Shown: positions 34,503-44,985, counted from the first letter of the stretch. The stretch: 64,000 nt of DNA from Bacteroidota bacterium (GCA_029555415.1 JAKPSI010000033.1:28894-92893); one strand, 5' to 3'. The notes: generated by a model not told the origin, from the letters alone. Made by a program: numbers and translations.

Positions 34503-35618
34503 CTAGATGATGGTCGATTTTCTCAATTCAATGTTCTCTTTCTTCACAGAACCCGGGATCTTTCCGCTCACGTAATCACTGATCAGTTCACCGATCGTGG
34601 AGGTGAAATAGAAATTCACGGGATCGATATCCTTGGTCACGAACGCATTCTGTAAGGTCCAGTTCACGGCTTCACGCACCAGATTCGCTTCTTCTTTCAT
34701 TTCGAAATGATCGAGGAGCATGGCGGCGGAGAGGATCGAACCCAGCGGATTGGCGATATCCTTGCCGGCGGCCTGCGGATAAGAACCATGGATCGGTTCG
34801 AACAACGCTACCGCTGAACCAACGGATGCGGAAGGCAGCAGACCGAGTGAACCACTAAGTACGCTGGCTTCATCACTGATGATGTCACCGAACATATTCT
34901 CGGTCAGGATGACGTCGAATTGTTTCGGATTGAGGATGATCTGCATCGCCGCGTTATCGACGAACATGTAATCAACTGCTACATCCGGGAACTGTGCGGC
35001 CGTTTCCTGCACCACTTTGCGCCAGAGACGTGATGTCTCCAGTACGTTGGCCTTATCGACCAGTGTCAGTTTCTTCCTGCGTTTCTGCGCGTATTGGAAG
35101 GCCGGCACCGCGATACGTTCGATCTCTGCGCGTGTGTAGACGCAGTCATCTGATGCGCGTGTACCGTCTTCCGATAATTCTTTTTTACCGAAGTAGATAC
35201 CGCCAGTCAGTTCACGGAAGATGACGAAGTCAACGCCTTCCAGGCTTTTGCTTTTCAGCGGTGACAGATGTTGTAATGCGGTGTATGTGGTAACGGGGCG
35301 GATGTTCGCGTACAGCTGCAGTGATTTACGCAGCTTCAGCAAACCCTGTTCCGGCCTTACTTTGGCGGTCGGGTCGTTGTCGTATTTCGGATGTCCGATC
35401 GCACCGAAAAGGATCGCGTCGCTTTCGAGGCAAACGGCAACGGTCTCATCCGGAAGCGGAGAGCCGGTCTTGTCAATGGCATCAGCACCCATCAGGCAAT
35501 ACTGATACGTGAATTCATGATCGAAAGCACCGGCGATGGCGTTGAGTACATTGATGGACTGTTTGGTCACTTCGGGGCCGATGCCATCACCTTCTATTAC
35601 TGCAATTTTCTTTTTCAT
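34503..35618 (-). CDS. leuB: 3-isopropylmalate dehydrogenase
   Basis: The 371-residue NAD enzyme oxidises 3-isopropylmalate. It starts MKKKIAVIEGDGIGPEVTKQ, contains the substrate loop RPEQGLLKLRKSLQLYANIR and the metal site FGDIISDEASVLSGSLGLLP, and ends with a normal adenine-binding region (EPIHGSYPQAAGKDIANPLG). It starts one base after leuD ends and is the last gene of leuACDB. The 280 bases after its stop contain the ilv leader and attenuator. Confidence 0.96.
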   Translation of the reverse strand: MKKKIAVIEGDGIGPEVTKQSINVLNAIAGAFDHEFTYQYCLMGADAIDKTGSPLPDETVAVCLESDAILFGAIGHPKYDNDPTAKVRPEQGLLKLRKSLQLYANIRPVTTYTALQHLSPLKSKSLEGVDFVIFRELTGGIYFGKKELSEDGTRASDDCVYTRAEIERIAVPAFQYAQKRRKKLTLVDKANVLETSRLWRKVVQETAAQFPDVAVDYMFVDNAAMQIILNPKQFDVILTENMFGDIISDEASVLSGSLGLLPSASVGSAVALFEPIHGSYPQAAGKDIANPLGSILSAAMLLDHFEMKEEANLVREAVNWTLQNAFVTKDIDPVNFYFTSTIGELISDYVSGKIPGSVKKENIELRKSTII

Positions 35619-35619
35619 C

Positions 35620-36219
35620 TTATCGGGTTACACTGTTTTCAAATGTTTCTATTTCACTTTTCATGCTCAGCAGGTAATCGATGTCGTCATAACCATTGAG
35701 CAGGCATGTTTTCTTATAGGAATTGATCTCGAAGCTTTCGGTGACGCCTGTTGCTTTGATCGTGATCGTTTGCGCGGGCAGGTCCACTTCAATGACCGAT
35801 GTTGCATCCGCTTCTACCGCGCTGAAAATTTGCGCGAGGAAATCCGGGCTTACGGTTACCGGCAACAGGAAATTATTCAGCGAATTGTTTTTGAAGATAT
35901 CCGCGAAGAAGCTGCTCACCACTACATCGAAGCCGGCATCCTTAAGGGCCCAGGCAGCGTGCTCGCGACTGGAACCACAACCGAAATTGCGTCCGGCGAC
36001 GAGGATGCTTCCTTTGTAGGTCGGGTTGTTCAGCACGAAATCTTTGCGTGGCTGATCATCACTGTCGTTCTCATAACGCCAGTCACGGAACAGGTTCTTT
36101 CCGAAACCATCACGGTTCGTTGCTTTCAGGAAACGTGCCGGAATGATCTGGTCGGTATCGACGTTCTCCAGTTGAAGCGGCACTACTGTGCTGCTGATAT
36201 GTTTGATCGCTTTGCTCAT
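35620..36219 (-). CDS. leuD: 3-isopropylmalate dehydratase small subunit
   Basis: The 199-residue swivel-domain subunit has the signature [20 protein letters not shown] and the N-terminal [13 protein letters not shown]. With LeuC it interconverts 2- and 3-isopropylmalate. It overlaps the end of leuC by 4 bases, which fits coupled translation of a 1:1 complex, and lies one base before leuB. Confidence 0.95.
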   Translation of the reverse strand: MSKAIKHISSTVVPLQLENVDTDQIIPARFLKATNRDGFGKNLFRDWRYENDSDDQPRKDFVLNNPTYKGSILVAGRNFGCGSSREHAAWALKDAGFDVVVSSFFADIFKNNSLNNFLLPVTVSPDFLAQIFSAVEADATSVIEVDLPAQTITIKATGVTESFEINSYKKTCLLNGYDDIDYLLSMKSEIETFENSVTR

Positions 36220-37637
36220 GCGTTAACCTCCTCATTTGAATGGATCCAATCGTGTACATCAGTCACTACACCGGTGATGGCTGCAGCGGCCGCGGTGAGC
36301 GGACTTGCCAGGAAGGTGCGGGCACCTTGTCCCTGTCTGCCTTCAAAATTGCGGTTGGAAGTGGAGATGCAATATTTTCCCGCGGGGATCTTGTCTTCAT
36401 TCATACCCAGACAGGCGCTGCAACCGGGCTGACGTAACTGGAATCCCGCTGTTTCAAAGATCTTATCAAGACCTTCCGCACGTGCCTGCGCTTCCACCTG
36501 TTTACTTCCGGGTACGATCCATACTTCAACATCCGCTGCTTTTTGTTTGCCTTTCACGATCGCGGCCACCTGACGGAGGTCTTCGATGCGGGAATTGGTG
36601 CAGCTGCCTATGAATACATAATCCACTTTCTTGCCTTTGATGTGTTCTCCGGCTTCAAGACCCATATAGGCAAGTGATTTTTCAAATCCTTTTTGTTCGG
36701 AAACGGGTATTTCGTTCAGTGCGGGCACGGCGCCATTCACACTGATACCCATGCCGGGGTTGGTACCGTACGTGATCATCGGTTCGATGTCGGCTGCTTT
36801 GATGAAGATCTCTTCATCGAACGCGGCATCTTTATCACTAAATAATGTTTTCCAGTCGGTGAGTGCCTTATCCCAGGCTTCACCCGCAGGCGCGAATTCT
36901 TTTCCTTTCAGATAACTGAAAGTGGTTTCGTCAGGCGCGATAAGTCCGCAACGGGCGCCCATTTCGATGCTCATGTTGCAGATGGTCATGCGTGCTTCCA
37001 TGGAAAGCGCGCGGATGGCGGATCCCGCGTATTCCACTGCGAATCCTGTTGCACCGCTGGCAGAGATCTGCGCGATGATGTGCAGGACGATGTCTTTACT
37101 CACCACACCGGGTTTCAGTTGTCCCTCGATGTTGATGCGCATGAGTTTGGGTTTGCTTTGCAGCAGGCATTGTGTGGCCATCACCATTTCCACTTCGCTG
37201 GTACCGATGCCGAAGGCGATGGCACCGAAAGCACCGTGAGTGGATGTATGGCTGTCGCCGCAAACAATGGTCATGCCCGGTTGTGTAACACCGAGTTCGG
37301 GTCCGATCACGTGTACGATACCCTGGTAGGGATGGCCGAGGCCATAGAGTTCGACTCCGTGTTCCGCGCAGTTTTTGATCAGCGCGTCCACCTGCAGGCG
37401 GGATAATTCTTCTTTGATGGGCAGGTGCTGGTTGAGGGTGGGCACATTATGATCGGCGGTGGCGACGATCTGTGCCGGGCGGAATACTTTGATCCCGCGT
37501 TTGTTCAGGCCGGTGAAAGCCTGAGGGCTGGTTACTTCATGGATGAAATGCCGGTCGATGTATAATACGGAAGGGCCGCCGTCGATCGTTTTGACAACAT
37601 GCCTGTTCCAGATCTTTTCAAATAATGTTTGTGCCAT
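36216..37637 (-). CDS. leuC: 3-isopropylmalate dehydratase large subunit
   Basis: The 473-residue aconitase-family protein carries the 4Fe-4S ligands in [14 protein letters not shown] and [15 protein letters not shown]. Other blocks are [20 protein letters not shown] and [17 protein letters not shown]. It pairs with LeuD, whose gene overlaps it by 4 bases. Spacing to leuA is 28 bases. Length is standard. Confidence 0.96.
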   Translation of the reverse strand: MAQTLFEKIWNRHVVKTIDGGPSVLYIDRHFIHEVTSPQAFTGLNKRGIKVFRPAQIVATADHNVPTLNQHLPIKEELSRLQVDALIKNCAEHGVELYGLGHPYQGIVHVIGPELGVTQPGMTIVCGDSHTSTHGAFGAIAFGIGTSEVEMVMATQCLLQSKPKLMRINIEGQLKPGVVSKDIVLHIIAQISASGATGFAVEYAGSAIRALSMEARMTICNMSIEMGARCGLIAPDETTFSYLKGKEFAPAGEAWDKALTDWKTLFSDKDAAFDEEIFIKAADIEPMITYGTNPGMGISVNGAVPALNEIPVSEQKGFEKSLAYMGLEAGEHIKGKKVDYVFIGSCTNSRIEDLRQVAAIVKGKQKAADVEVWIVPGSKQVEAQARAEGLDKIFETAGFQLRQPGCSACLGMNEDKIPAGKYCISTSNRNFEGRQGQGARTFLASPLTAAAAAITGVVTDVHDWIHSNEEVNA

Positions 37638-37665
37638 TGTTGTGATGCGATAAATGATAGTGCGG

Positions 37666-38835
37666 TTAATTCAGGATACTTTCCGGCTGGTGTTGTTTAG
37701 CCATATCAAGAAGATCTTCATCACCTACTTCTTTTTTACGGTCGGCCACCTGCAGGAACTGTTCATATAATGTATCGATATCGTTACGTGTGAAATCGAA
37801 TCCCAGTTTACGGAAACGGAAGGCCAGTGCGGAACGGCCGCTGCGGGCGGTGAGGACGATCTTCGACAGATCGGCACCCACTTCAACGGGATTGATGATC
37901 TCGTAGGTCTGTGCGTCTTTCAGGAATCCGTCCTGGTGAATGCCGGATGAATGTGAGAAAGCATTAGCGCCTACGATGGCTTTATTCGGCTGGACCGGCA
38001 TGCGCATGGTATCGGAAACCAGGCGGCTCATGGGGTTCAGCGCTTTGGTGTTGATGTTGGTGTGGAAACCCATATCCGGGTGCTGTTTGATCACCATTAC
38101 CACTTCTTCAAGCGAAGTGTTACCGGCTCTTTCACCCAGGCCATTGATCGTACATTCGATCTGGCGTGCACCTGCGATGATACCAGCAATGGAATTGGCG
38201 GTGGCCAGTCCGAGGTCATTGTGGCAATGGCAGGACAGGATGGCTTTGTCCACGTTCGGTACATTATTAATAAGGTAGGCGATCTTCTCACCGTATTGAT
38301 GGGGGAGGCAGTAGCCTGTTGTGTCGGGGATATTTACCACAGTAGCACCGGCTTTGATCACGGCTTCGACTACGCGTGCGAGGTATTCGTTCTGGGTGCG
38401 GCCTGCGTCTTCCGCATAGAATTCAACATCGTCGGTGAAATTGCGGGCCCATTTTACGGCCTGAACGGCGCGTTCCAGGATCTCTTCACGGGTGGCGTTG
38501 AATTTGGCTTTGATATGGGAATCGGATGTACCGATACCGGTGTGGATACGCGGCCGGGCGGCGTGTTTCAGCGCGGCAGCCGCGGTCTCGATATCTTTCT
38601 GTACCGCGCGGCTGAGTCCGCATACTGTTGCGTTCTTTACTGCTTTTGCGATCATTTCCACGGATGCGAAGTCGCCCGGACTGGAGATCGGGAAACCGGC
38701 TTCAATGATGTCAACACCCAGGGCTTCCAGTTGCAGGGCGAGTTCCAGCTTTTCGCGGGAATTGAGCTTGCAGCCCGGCACTTGTTCTCCGTCACGGAGG
38801 GTGGTGTCAAAAATGTGGATTTTACCGTTGGCCAT
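37666..38835 (-). CDS. leuA: 2-isopropylmalate synthase, short form
   Basis: The 389-residue HMGL-family enzyme condenses 2-oxoisovalerate with acetyl-CoA. It starts [20 protein letters not shown]; a longer in-frame extension upstream is promoter-like DNA. Metal and catalytic blocks are [29 protein letters not shown] and [20 protein letters not shown]. The chain stops after the linker region and lacks the C-terminal leucine-binding regulatory domain of about 120 residues found in full-length LeuA. Feedback by leucine through that domain is therefore not expected. It leads leuACDB and is divergent from the gene at 39046 across 210 bases. Confidence 0.9.
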   Translation of the reverse strand: MANGKIHIFDTTLRDGEQVPGCKLNSREKLELALQLEALGVDIIEAGFPISSPGDFASVEMIAKAVKNATVCGLSRAVQKDIETAAAALKHAARPRIHTGIGTSDSHIKAKFNATREEILERAVQAVKWARNFTDDVEFYAEDAGRTQNEYLARVVEAVIKAGATVVNIPDTTGYCLPHQYGEKIAYLINNVPNVDKAILSCHCHNDLGLATANSIAGIIAGARQIECTINGLGERAGNTSLEEVVMVIKQHPDMGFHTNINTKALNPMSRLVSDTMRMPVQPNKAIVGANAFSHSSGIHQDGFLKDAQTYEIINPVEVGADLSKIVLTARSGRSALAFRFRKLGFDFTRNDIDTLYEQFLQVADRKKEVGDEDLLDMAKQHQPESILN

Positions 38836-39045
38836 AATAAATGGATATATTGTTTCTGATAAGAATGCAGGCTGCTTAAATTTGTGCTGCTTGCTATAGC
38901 ACAAAGGATAAACAACCTGCCCGGCCAAGTTACCCAACTCCCGGGGGGGTAAAAAACCATATTAAGGGTCATTTTACACCGTGTAAGAGGCCCTGTTTCG
39001 CCTGAAACGCCCTGCAGATAAGGGTTTTAAAGAACCGGAATTACG

Positions 39046-40599
39046 ATGCCCAACCGCTCCACAGATGCCCTGTTCCAGCTCATTAAATCGCTCGAAAAGA
39101 GCGAGAAGCGCAATTTTAAGCTCTTTTTGAAGCGGCACAGTGGTTCTGAGGAGCTGAAGATCGTCCAACTCTTTGATGCTCTGGACAAAATGAAGGAGTA
39201 TGATGAGGTCCAGCTGCTGCAGAAAAATAAGTCGCTCAAAAAACAGCAGCTCTCCAATACCAAGGCCTTATTGTACCGTCAGTTGCTGGCCAGTCTCCGG
39301 CTGATCCGTGATGAGGCCAATATCGACATTCAGTTGCATGAGCAGATGGACTACGCAAGGATCCTTTTCAATAAAGGTCTTTACCTGCAATGTCTGAAAG
39401 TGCTGGACCGGATGAAGGAGATGGCCAGGGTCAATCAGCAGCTGACCTATTTACAGCAGGTACTGTTTTTTGAGAAAAAGATCGAGGCGTTATATATCAC
39501 ACGCAGTATGCGTGACCGTGCGCAGCGTCTCGCGGAGGAAAGTGAGAAGGTACATGAGCAATTAACACTGGTCAATACACTTTCCAGTTTATCATTATTG
39601 TTATACAGCTGGTACATACAGCACGGACATGCGCGTGATGAAAAGGATGTGAAAAGTCTGAGTGTTTTCTTCGATGCGCAAATGCCGCCGAATGCCGCGC
39701 AGGCAACTGGTTTTTATGAACGCATGTATCTGTATCAGAGTTATGCATGGTACGCGTTCATTCGTCAGGATTTCCTTTCCTATTACCGTTATACACAGAA
39801 ATGGGTTTCTCTTTTCGATGAGTTCCCTTCCTTGTTACGGATCGAAACGGCGCAGTACATCAAGGGTATGCACAACCTGATGGGCGCACATTTCGATCTG
39901 ATGAATCATGAGAAGCTGGCGGAGTGTATCAAAACATTCGAGCTCTTCACGCGTCAGAAAGTAGTGGAGCAGAATGAGAATAACCGGATCCTCGCGTATC
40001 AGTATCTGTATACGGCACGGATCAATCTCTATTTCCTGCAAGGCACGTTCACCAAGGGTTTGCGCATGGTGCCGTTCCTGGAGAAGATGCTGCAGGAATA
40101 CGGGCCTTACCTGGATTCTCACCGTGTGCTGGTGTTCTATTATAAGATAGCGAGTTTGTATTTCGGCAGTGGTAATAATGAAAAGGCGATCGATTACCTG
40201 AACCGGATCATCAACCAGAAAGGCGATCTGCGTACGGACCTGCAATGTTATTCCAGGTTGCTGCATATGATCGCGCATTATGAGCTTGGCAATTTCGATC
40301 TTCTCGAATACCTCATCAAATCCGTATACCGCTACATGGCCCGTATGGGTAATCTGAGTAAAGTGGAGGAGGAGATGTTCACGTTCCTGCGCCGGTCCTT
40401 CCGCGTAGGTGCACATGCCCTGAAGCCAGAGTTTGAAAGACTACTGGTCAAACTGAAAAAGTATGAAGGGAATCCGTTGGAGACAAGGGCCTTTGTATAT
40501 CTTGATGTGATCTCCTGGCTGGAAAGCAAGATCAGTGGGGTGCATGTGCAGGATGTGATACGGGAGAAGTTTCTGAAAGGCAGGAAGAGAAGTCGTTAG
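39046..40599 (+). CDS. Large helical protein of unknown function (TPR-like)
   Basis: I do not recognise this 517-residue protein beyond its architecture. It has no signal peptide or membrane helix and is almost entirely alpha-helical. The N-terminus is charged (LFQLIKSLEKSEKRNFKLFL), followed by helical hairpins such as GLYLQCLKVLDRMKEMARVN and NEKAIDYLNRIINQKGDL that look like degenerate tetratricopeptide repeats. This suggests a cytoplasmic scaffold or protein-interaction role. It diverges from leuA. The last codons and the TAG stop lie in an intergenic repeat (40591-40610), so the C-terminal residues SR are repeat-encoded. Confidence 0.8.
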   Translation: MPNRSTDALFQLIKSLEKSEKRNFKLFLKRHSGSEELKIVQLFDALDKMKEYDEVQLLQKNKSLKKQQLSNTKALLYRQLLASLRLIRDEANIDIQLHEQMDYARILFNKGLYLQCLKVLDRMKEMARVNQQLTYLQQVLFFEKKIEALYITRSMRDRAQRLAEESEKVHEQLTLVNTLSSLSLLLYSWYIQHGHARDEKDVKSLSVFFDAQMPPNAAQATGFYERMYLYQSYAWYAFIRQDFLSYYRYTQKWVSLFDEFPSLLRIETAQYIKGMHNLMGAHFDLMNHEKLAECIKTFELFTRQKVVEQNENNRILAYQYLYTARINLYFLQGTFTKGLRMVPFLEKMLQEYGPYLDSHRVLVFYYKIASLYFGSGNNEKAIDYLNRIINQKGDLRTDLQCYSRLLHMIAHYELGNFDLLEYLIKSVYRYMARMGNLSKVEEEMFTFLRRSFRVGAHALKPEFERLLVKLKKYEGNPLETRAFVYLDVISWLESKISGVHVQDVIREKFLKGRKRSR

Positions 40600-40740
40600 T
40601 CTTTAGTCAGTTCTAAGAAAATCTCCTGTCAGTTTCAACATTGGTTTTCAAAACAACAGTTGCGCGTTACGGGTTTCGGGTTGCGCCGCCGCTTCTTTGC
40701 GTCGTTGCGTGAAATTGCTGCGATATCTGCGGAAAACCTT
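40591..40740. repeat. Composite repeat, first copy
   Basis: The order is AGTCGTTAGTCTTTAGTCAG (40591-40610), TTCTAAGAAAATCT, a less conserved stretch with TTGGTTTTC, then AACAGTTGCGCGTTACGGG (40660-40678), a CGCCGCTTCTTTGCGTCGTT block (40687-40706) and ATCTGCGG units. The first about 90 bases align with 45425-45540, so the parts moved or spread as one block. The CGTCGTTGCGT part is the inverse of 62769-62813. Confidence 0.65.
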
Positions 40741-40845
40741 TGGGTATTCAACAGTAGTTTTCCACGCTCGTGGTTAAACATATTTTGAGGGGCGGTGGCA
40801 ATTGTGTTTATTTATCCTGTCAAATACTAAAATCCTGCTGATCTT

Positions 40846-43698
40846 ATGTGTAAAAGCCACGCTTCGCAACGGTTTTTCCGGACATTTTTTGTTTTTATGC
40901 TGATCGTTTCTCTTACGGCTTGCCGGAATGGATCCGGGGACCGGATCGTCTCAGAAACGGAGGAAGAAGGATATGATGGTGCGGCTGAAATGATGGCATT
41001 AGAATTCAGGCACACGAAGGATCCCTCACTGGATCGTGTTCCGCGTGAACGGCTTGAGACCGCGCTGGAACAAACCAGACTTTCCAAACTCAGTGCGCAG
41101 TCGCTGATTTCAGCGTATGGTACCTGGACCGAACGCGGTCCGAACAGTGATGCCACAGGCCCCTCGAACGGAAACACCCGTGCGAATAGCGGTGTAGCAT
41201 CCGGACGTGTCCGTGCTATTTTGGTAGATGCCGGTGATCTGACGGGCAATACGGTTTGGGCGGCCGGGGTTGCCGGAGGATTCTGGAAGAACACGGATAT
41301 CACTGCCTCGCCCGGAACATGGTCGCTGGTCGACGACTTCCTCAGTAATATGGCCATCACTTCCATCTGTCAGAATCCTGCGAACGCAAGTATCATGTAT
41401 TTCTGCACGGGTGAAGCATTCTTCAATGCAGATGCGGTGCGTGGCGATGGTATTTTCAAGAGTACGGACCATGGTGTGACCTGGTCACAGCTTGCCAGTA
41501 CGACCGGGACCTCATTTGATTTTTGTTCCAAGATACTCTGCGATGCGGCCGGTAATGTTTATGTATCCACACGCAGCGGAGTATTTCGTTCCACTGATGG
41601 CGGGACCAACTGGACAACCATAACACCAGCTGGTCTTTTATCCAACCGCATCAGTGATATGGAACTGAGTAATACCGGCAGATTGCATGTCAGCTCCGGT
41701 ATCTTCTCTACCTGCGCTTACCGATATACGGACAACCCTTCCACCGTGAGCAGTGCAACATGGACCGCTCCCGCATCCGGATATCCTGCCAGTACAGTTC
41801 GCATCGAACTCGGGTGCGCTGGTAACATATTGTATGCATTGCCTTCCGATGCATCAACAGAAGTGCCGACGATCTATAAATCCACTGATGGAGGCGCTAA
41901 CTGGTCCGCATTAGCTGTAAATCCCACTGCTGGCTGGGCCGGAAGTCAGGCCTGGTATGCACTGGGCGTGGATATCGATCCATCCAATAGTAATATCGCT
42001 GTTGTGGGCGGACTCGAACCATACAAAACTACCGATGGTGGCGCGACGTGGAACAAGATCGCTAACTGGGTGGGCCCAATAGGTCAGTATGTGCATGCGG
42101 ATATCCATTTCATCAAATTGTATGGTACGAACCGTATCCTTTTTGGATGTGATGGCGGGGTTCATTTCAGCACCGATGGTGGCACAACGATCCGTGACCG
42201 GAATACCGGCCTTCGTATCAAGCAGTTCTTTTCATGCGCGATCCATCCTTCCACTACTGATTATTTTTTAGCGGGTGCGCAGGATAACGGTTTCCATCAG
42301 TTTTCAGCAGCCGGGCTGGGCGCCACAGTGGAAGCAGTAGGGGGTGACGGTGCATTTGTACATATCGATCAGAATGAACCGCAGTATCAGTTCGGTTCAT
42401 ATGTATTCAATCAGTATCGCAGAAGCACAAACGGAGGCGTTAGCTGGTCGGCAGTCAATTTAAGTGGATCCGCAGGGCAATTCATCAATCCGACCGATTA
42501 TGATGATGCTGCCAATATCATGTACTGTGCTAACAGTGCCGGTTCCTTCCGCCGCTGGAACAACCCTCAAACAGGGGCTTCCAGCAATTCTATCATCATT
42601 ACCGCATTCAACGGTAATACGGTGAACGCGGTCAAAGTTTCACCGTTTACTTCCAACCGTGTTTATTTCGGAACGGAGAATGATGCGGCCGGGACAACAC
42701 TTTCTTATGTGGACAATGCCAACACCGCGACAACCGGCACCGCCGGAACGCTCATCAATACCGGTTTGCCCACTGACGGAAGCATTTCCTGTGTTGATGT
42801 GGGGACGAGTGACAATAACCTCATGTGCAGCTATTCAAATTATGGTTTCAACAACGTCTGGGTTTCATCGGATGGCGGTACAACCTGGACGAACATAGAC
42901 GGGAATCTGCCGGATATGCCGGTACGCTGGTGCATGTTCGTGCCCGGTAACAATTCCAAGGCGATCATTGCCACAGAAACCGGGGTATGGATAACCGAAC
43001 TCATCAATGGCGGTTCAACGGTCTGGCTGGCCAGTCCTTCTTTCCCTGCAGTAAGAACGGATATGCTGCAATACAGACCTTCAGACAAACTCATTGCTGC
43101 GGCTACGCATGGACGTGGGTTGTGGACACAAAGTGTGCTGACCATCCTTCCGCTGAATAATTTCACATTACGGGGCCGGTGGATTTCCGGGAACACGACC
43201 GAATTATTATGGGATGAGCCTTCAACAGCTGATGGCGGAATATTCAATATAGAATATTCAACAGATGGTTTTTCATTCAGCAGTTGTGGCACTGCCAATG
43301 TGCTGCAGAACAAGACCAATTATAATTTCGTACATCATCCTGTCGCTCCGCAGGTCTATTACCGCATTAAACATACAAATGTGAATGGCAAGGTACTTTA
43401 TTCCAATACCATTCATTTGTCAGGTGCTGTGACCGGTTCTGATCTGAACATCAACAGCATTTATCCCAACCCGGTCCGGTCAGACCTCAACCTGGCTTTC
43501 ACGGCCGCCGGAACCGGTAAATTGCTGTATACAATCACCAGTACTTCAGGTCAGGCAGTATGGCGCAGTGAAGAAGACCTGCGTTATACCGGTGCCTATA
43601 TCCGGAACTTCCCGATGCAGGGGTTGAAACCCGGAACATATATTATGACCATCCGCAATGGCAGCGGGCGGGTTTCCAGCCGGTTCGTGAAGCAGTAA
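40846..43698 (+). CDS. Asp-box propeller protein with a T9SS sorting domain and a lipobox
   Basis: The 950-residue protein starts with a lipoprotein-like signal (FVFMLIVSLTAC, Cys26). A WD40/YVTN/BNR-like propeller follows, marked by at least five Asp-boxes: STDGGTNW, STDGGANW, TTDGGATW, STNGGVSW and SSDGGTTW. The last 85 residues (INSIYPNPVRSDLNLAF to MTIRNGSGRVSSRFVKQ) are a type A C-terminal sorting domain for type IX secretion. Having both a lipobox and a sorting domain is unusual. It could be a sialidase-like or VPS10-like surface protein; no catalytic residues were assigned. It is transcribed alone and ends in a clear terminator. Confidence 0.82.
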   Translation: MCKSHASQRFFRTFFVFMLIVSLTACRNGSGDRIVSETEEEGYDGAAEMMALEFRHTKDPSLDRVPRERLETALEQTRLSKLSAQSLISAYGTWTERGPNSDATGPSNGNTRANSGVASGRVRAILVDAGDLTGNTVWAAGVAGGFWKNTDITASPGTWSLVDDFLSNMAITSICQNPANASIMYFCTGEAFFNADAVRGDGIFKSTDHGVTWSQLASTTGTSFDFCSKILCDAAGNVYVSTRSGVFRSTDGGTNWTTITPAGLLSNRISDMELSNTGRLHVSSGIFSTCAYRYTDNPSTVSSATWTAPASGYPASTVRIELGCAGNILYALPSDASTEVPTIYKSTDGGANWSALAVNPTAGWAGSQAWYALGVDIDPSNSNIAVVGGLEPYKTTDGGATWNKIANWVGPIGQYVHADIHFIKLYGTNRILFGCDGGVHFSTDGGTTIRDRNTGLRIKQFFSCAIHPSTTDYFLAGAQDNGFHQFSAAGLGATVEAVGGDGAFVHIDQNEPQYQFGSYVFNQYRRSTNGGVSWSAVNLSGSAGQFINPTDYDDAANIMYCANSAGSFRRWNNPQTGASSNSIIITAFNGNTVNAVKVSPFTSNRVYFGTENDAAGTTLSYVDNANTATTGTAGTLINTGLPTDGSISCVDVGTSDNNLMCSYSNYGFNNVWVSSDGGTTWTNIDGNLPDMPVRWCMFVPGNNSKAIIATETGVWITELINGGSTVWLASPSFPAVRTDMLQYRPSDKLIAAATHGRGLWTQSVLTILPLNNFTLRGRWISGNTTELLWDEPSTADGGIFNIEYSTDGFSFSSCGTANVLQNKTNYNFVHHPVAPQVYYRIKHTNVNGKVLYSNTIHLSGAVTGSDLNINSIYPNPVRSDLNLAFTAAGTGKLLYTITSTSGQAVWRSEEDLRYTGAYIRNFPMQGLKPGTYIMTIRNGSGRVSSRFVKQ

Positions 43699-43725
43699 TT
43701 CAGGGTCACACTTATTTTTCAGCAG

Positions 43726-43753
43726 GCCCGGATCCAGTCCGGGCTTGTTTTTT
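43726..43753 (+). terminator. Rho-independent terminator after the propeller gene
   Basis: GCCCGGA (43726-43732), loop TCCAG, TCCGGGC (43738-43744), then TTGTTTTTT. Confidence 0.85.
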
Positions 43754-43838
43754 GGGGCAAACACCCGCTGTCACCGGGCAGGGCGGATTTGTGTATAACT
43801 GTTACTAAAATCTCTGCGCCTGATACCCCTTTATGCAC

Positions 43839-43846
43839 TACATTTG
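43839..43846 (+). promoter_or_regulatory. Promoter -7 element for carA
   Basis: TACATTTG matches TAnnTTTG exactly, 33 bases before the carA ATG. There is no clear TTTG at the 19-base spacing. Confidence 0.45.
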
Positions 43847-43878
43847 CGCAATTTGTTTTAAAAGACAAATCCCCGAAA

Positions 43879-44985
43879 ATGCCCAATTCCACTACCCCTG
43901 CTGTTCTGTTACTGGCCGATGGTACCGTAGCCCATGGCAAAGCCTTCGGCGCCATCGGAACCACCACCGGTGAGATCTGTTTCAATACCGGCATGACCGG
44001 CTATCAGGAAGTATTCACCGACCCGAGTTATTTCGGTCAGATACTGATCATGAACAGCGCGCATATCGGTAACTATGGGGTGAAGGACAGTGATGTGGAA
44101 TCGGACAGTGTGAAGATCTCCGGACTCATCGGCCGCAATCTGGAAGAATCATATTCCCGTAAACTCGCCAAAGGTTCCCTCAACGAATATCTCAAAGCGA
44201 ACAATATCGTGTCCATTGAAGAAGTGGATACCCGCGCGCTCGTGGCGCATATCCGCACCAAAGGTGCGATGAACTGCATCATCTCCTCTGAGATCACCGA
44301 TGTGGAAGAGCTGAAAAAAAGACTGGCATCCGTTCCCAATATGGACGGACTGGAACTCGCGTCCAAAGTGAGCACATCCGAAGCATATGAACTGGGTGAT
44401 CCCAATTCTCCGGTACGTGTGGCGGTGATGGATTACGGTGTGAAGCAGCATATCCTGCATTGCATGGTCAGCCGCGGCGCTTTCGTTAAAGTATTCCCCG
44501 CTAAAACGGATTTCAAGACCGTGAAGGCATTCAATCCCGCGGGTTATTTCATCTCCAACGGTCCCGGCGATCCGGCTTCCATGGATTACGCGATCAGCAC
44601 TGTGAAAGAGATCCTGCAAGAAGGCAAACCGGTATTCGGTATCTGCCTCGGTCACCAGTTGCTGGCCCTGGCCAACGGTATCAGCACTTTCAAAATGCAC
44701 CATGGACACCGCGGCCTCAATCACCCGGTGAAGAACCTGGTCAGCGGCAGGAGCGAGATCACCACACAGAATCATGGCTTTGGTGTGGATCCTGAATCCG
44801 TGAAAAAAGCGGAACACATCGAAGTAACGCACCTGAACCTGAACGATCAGTCCATTGAAGGGATCCGCGTAAAAGGAAAACCCGCCTTCTCCGTGCAGTA
44901 TCACCCGGAAAGCACGCCGGGTCCGCAGGACAGCCGTTATCTTTTCGACGAATTCATCGCGCTCATCAGGGCCAGCCTGAATTGA
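43879..44985 (+). CDS. carA: Carbamoyl-phosphate synthase small subunit
   Basis: The 368-residue glutaminase subunit releases ammonia for carbamoyl phosphate, which feeds arginine and pyrimidines. The N-terminal domain has FNTGMTGYQEVFTDPSYFGQ. The class I amidotransferase domain has GNGPGDP-like ISNGPGDPASM, the nucleophile Cys in FGICLGHQLLALA and the catalytic His/Glu in VQYHPESTPGPQDS. The start at 43879 matches family N-termini. An upstream in-frame ATG at 43789 covers the promoter and is unlikely. No carB is in the window, so subunit genes are split. It is followed 31 bases on by aroQ. Confidence 0.95.
   Translation: MPNSTTPAVLLLADGTVAHGKAFGAIGTTTGEICFNTGMTGYQEVFTDPSYFGQILIMNSAHIGNYGVKDSDVESDSVKISGLIGRNLEESYSRKLAKGSLNEYLKANNIVSIEEVDTRALVAHIRTKGAMNCIISSEITDVEELKKRLASVPNMDGLELASKVSTSEAYELGDPNSPVRVAVMDYGVKQHILHCMVSRGAFVKVFPAKTDFKTVKAFNPAGYFISNGPGDPASMDYAISTVKEILQEGKPVFGICLGHQLLALANGISTFKMHHGHRGLNHPVKNLVSGRSEITTQNHGFGVDPESVKKAEHIEVTHLNLNDQSIEGIRVKGKPAFSVQYHPESTPGPQDSRYLFDEFIALIRASLN

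Noticed and set aside
38836..38937. 34-residue N-terminal extension of leuA, or a Leu leader peptide
   Set aside because: The extension is not like any LeuA N-terminus, and no run of Leu codons followed by a terminator was found before leuA.
43789..43878. 30-residue N-terminal extension of carA
   Set aside because: The DNA holds the likely promoter element, and the downstream ATG at 43879 matches the family N-terminus.
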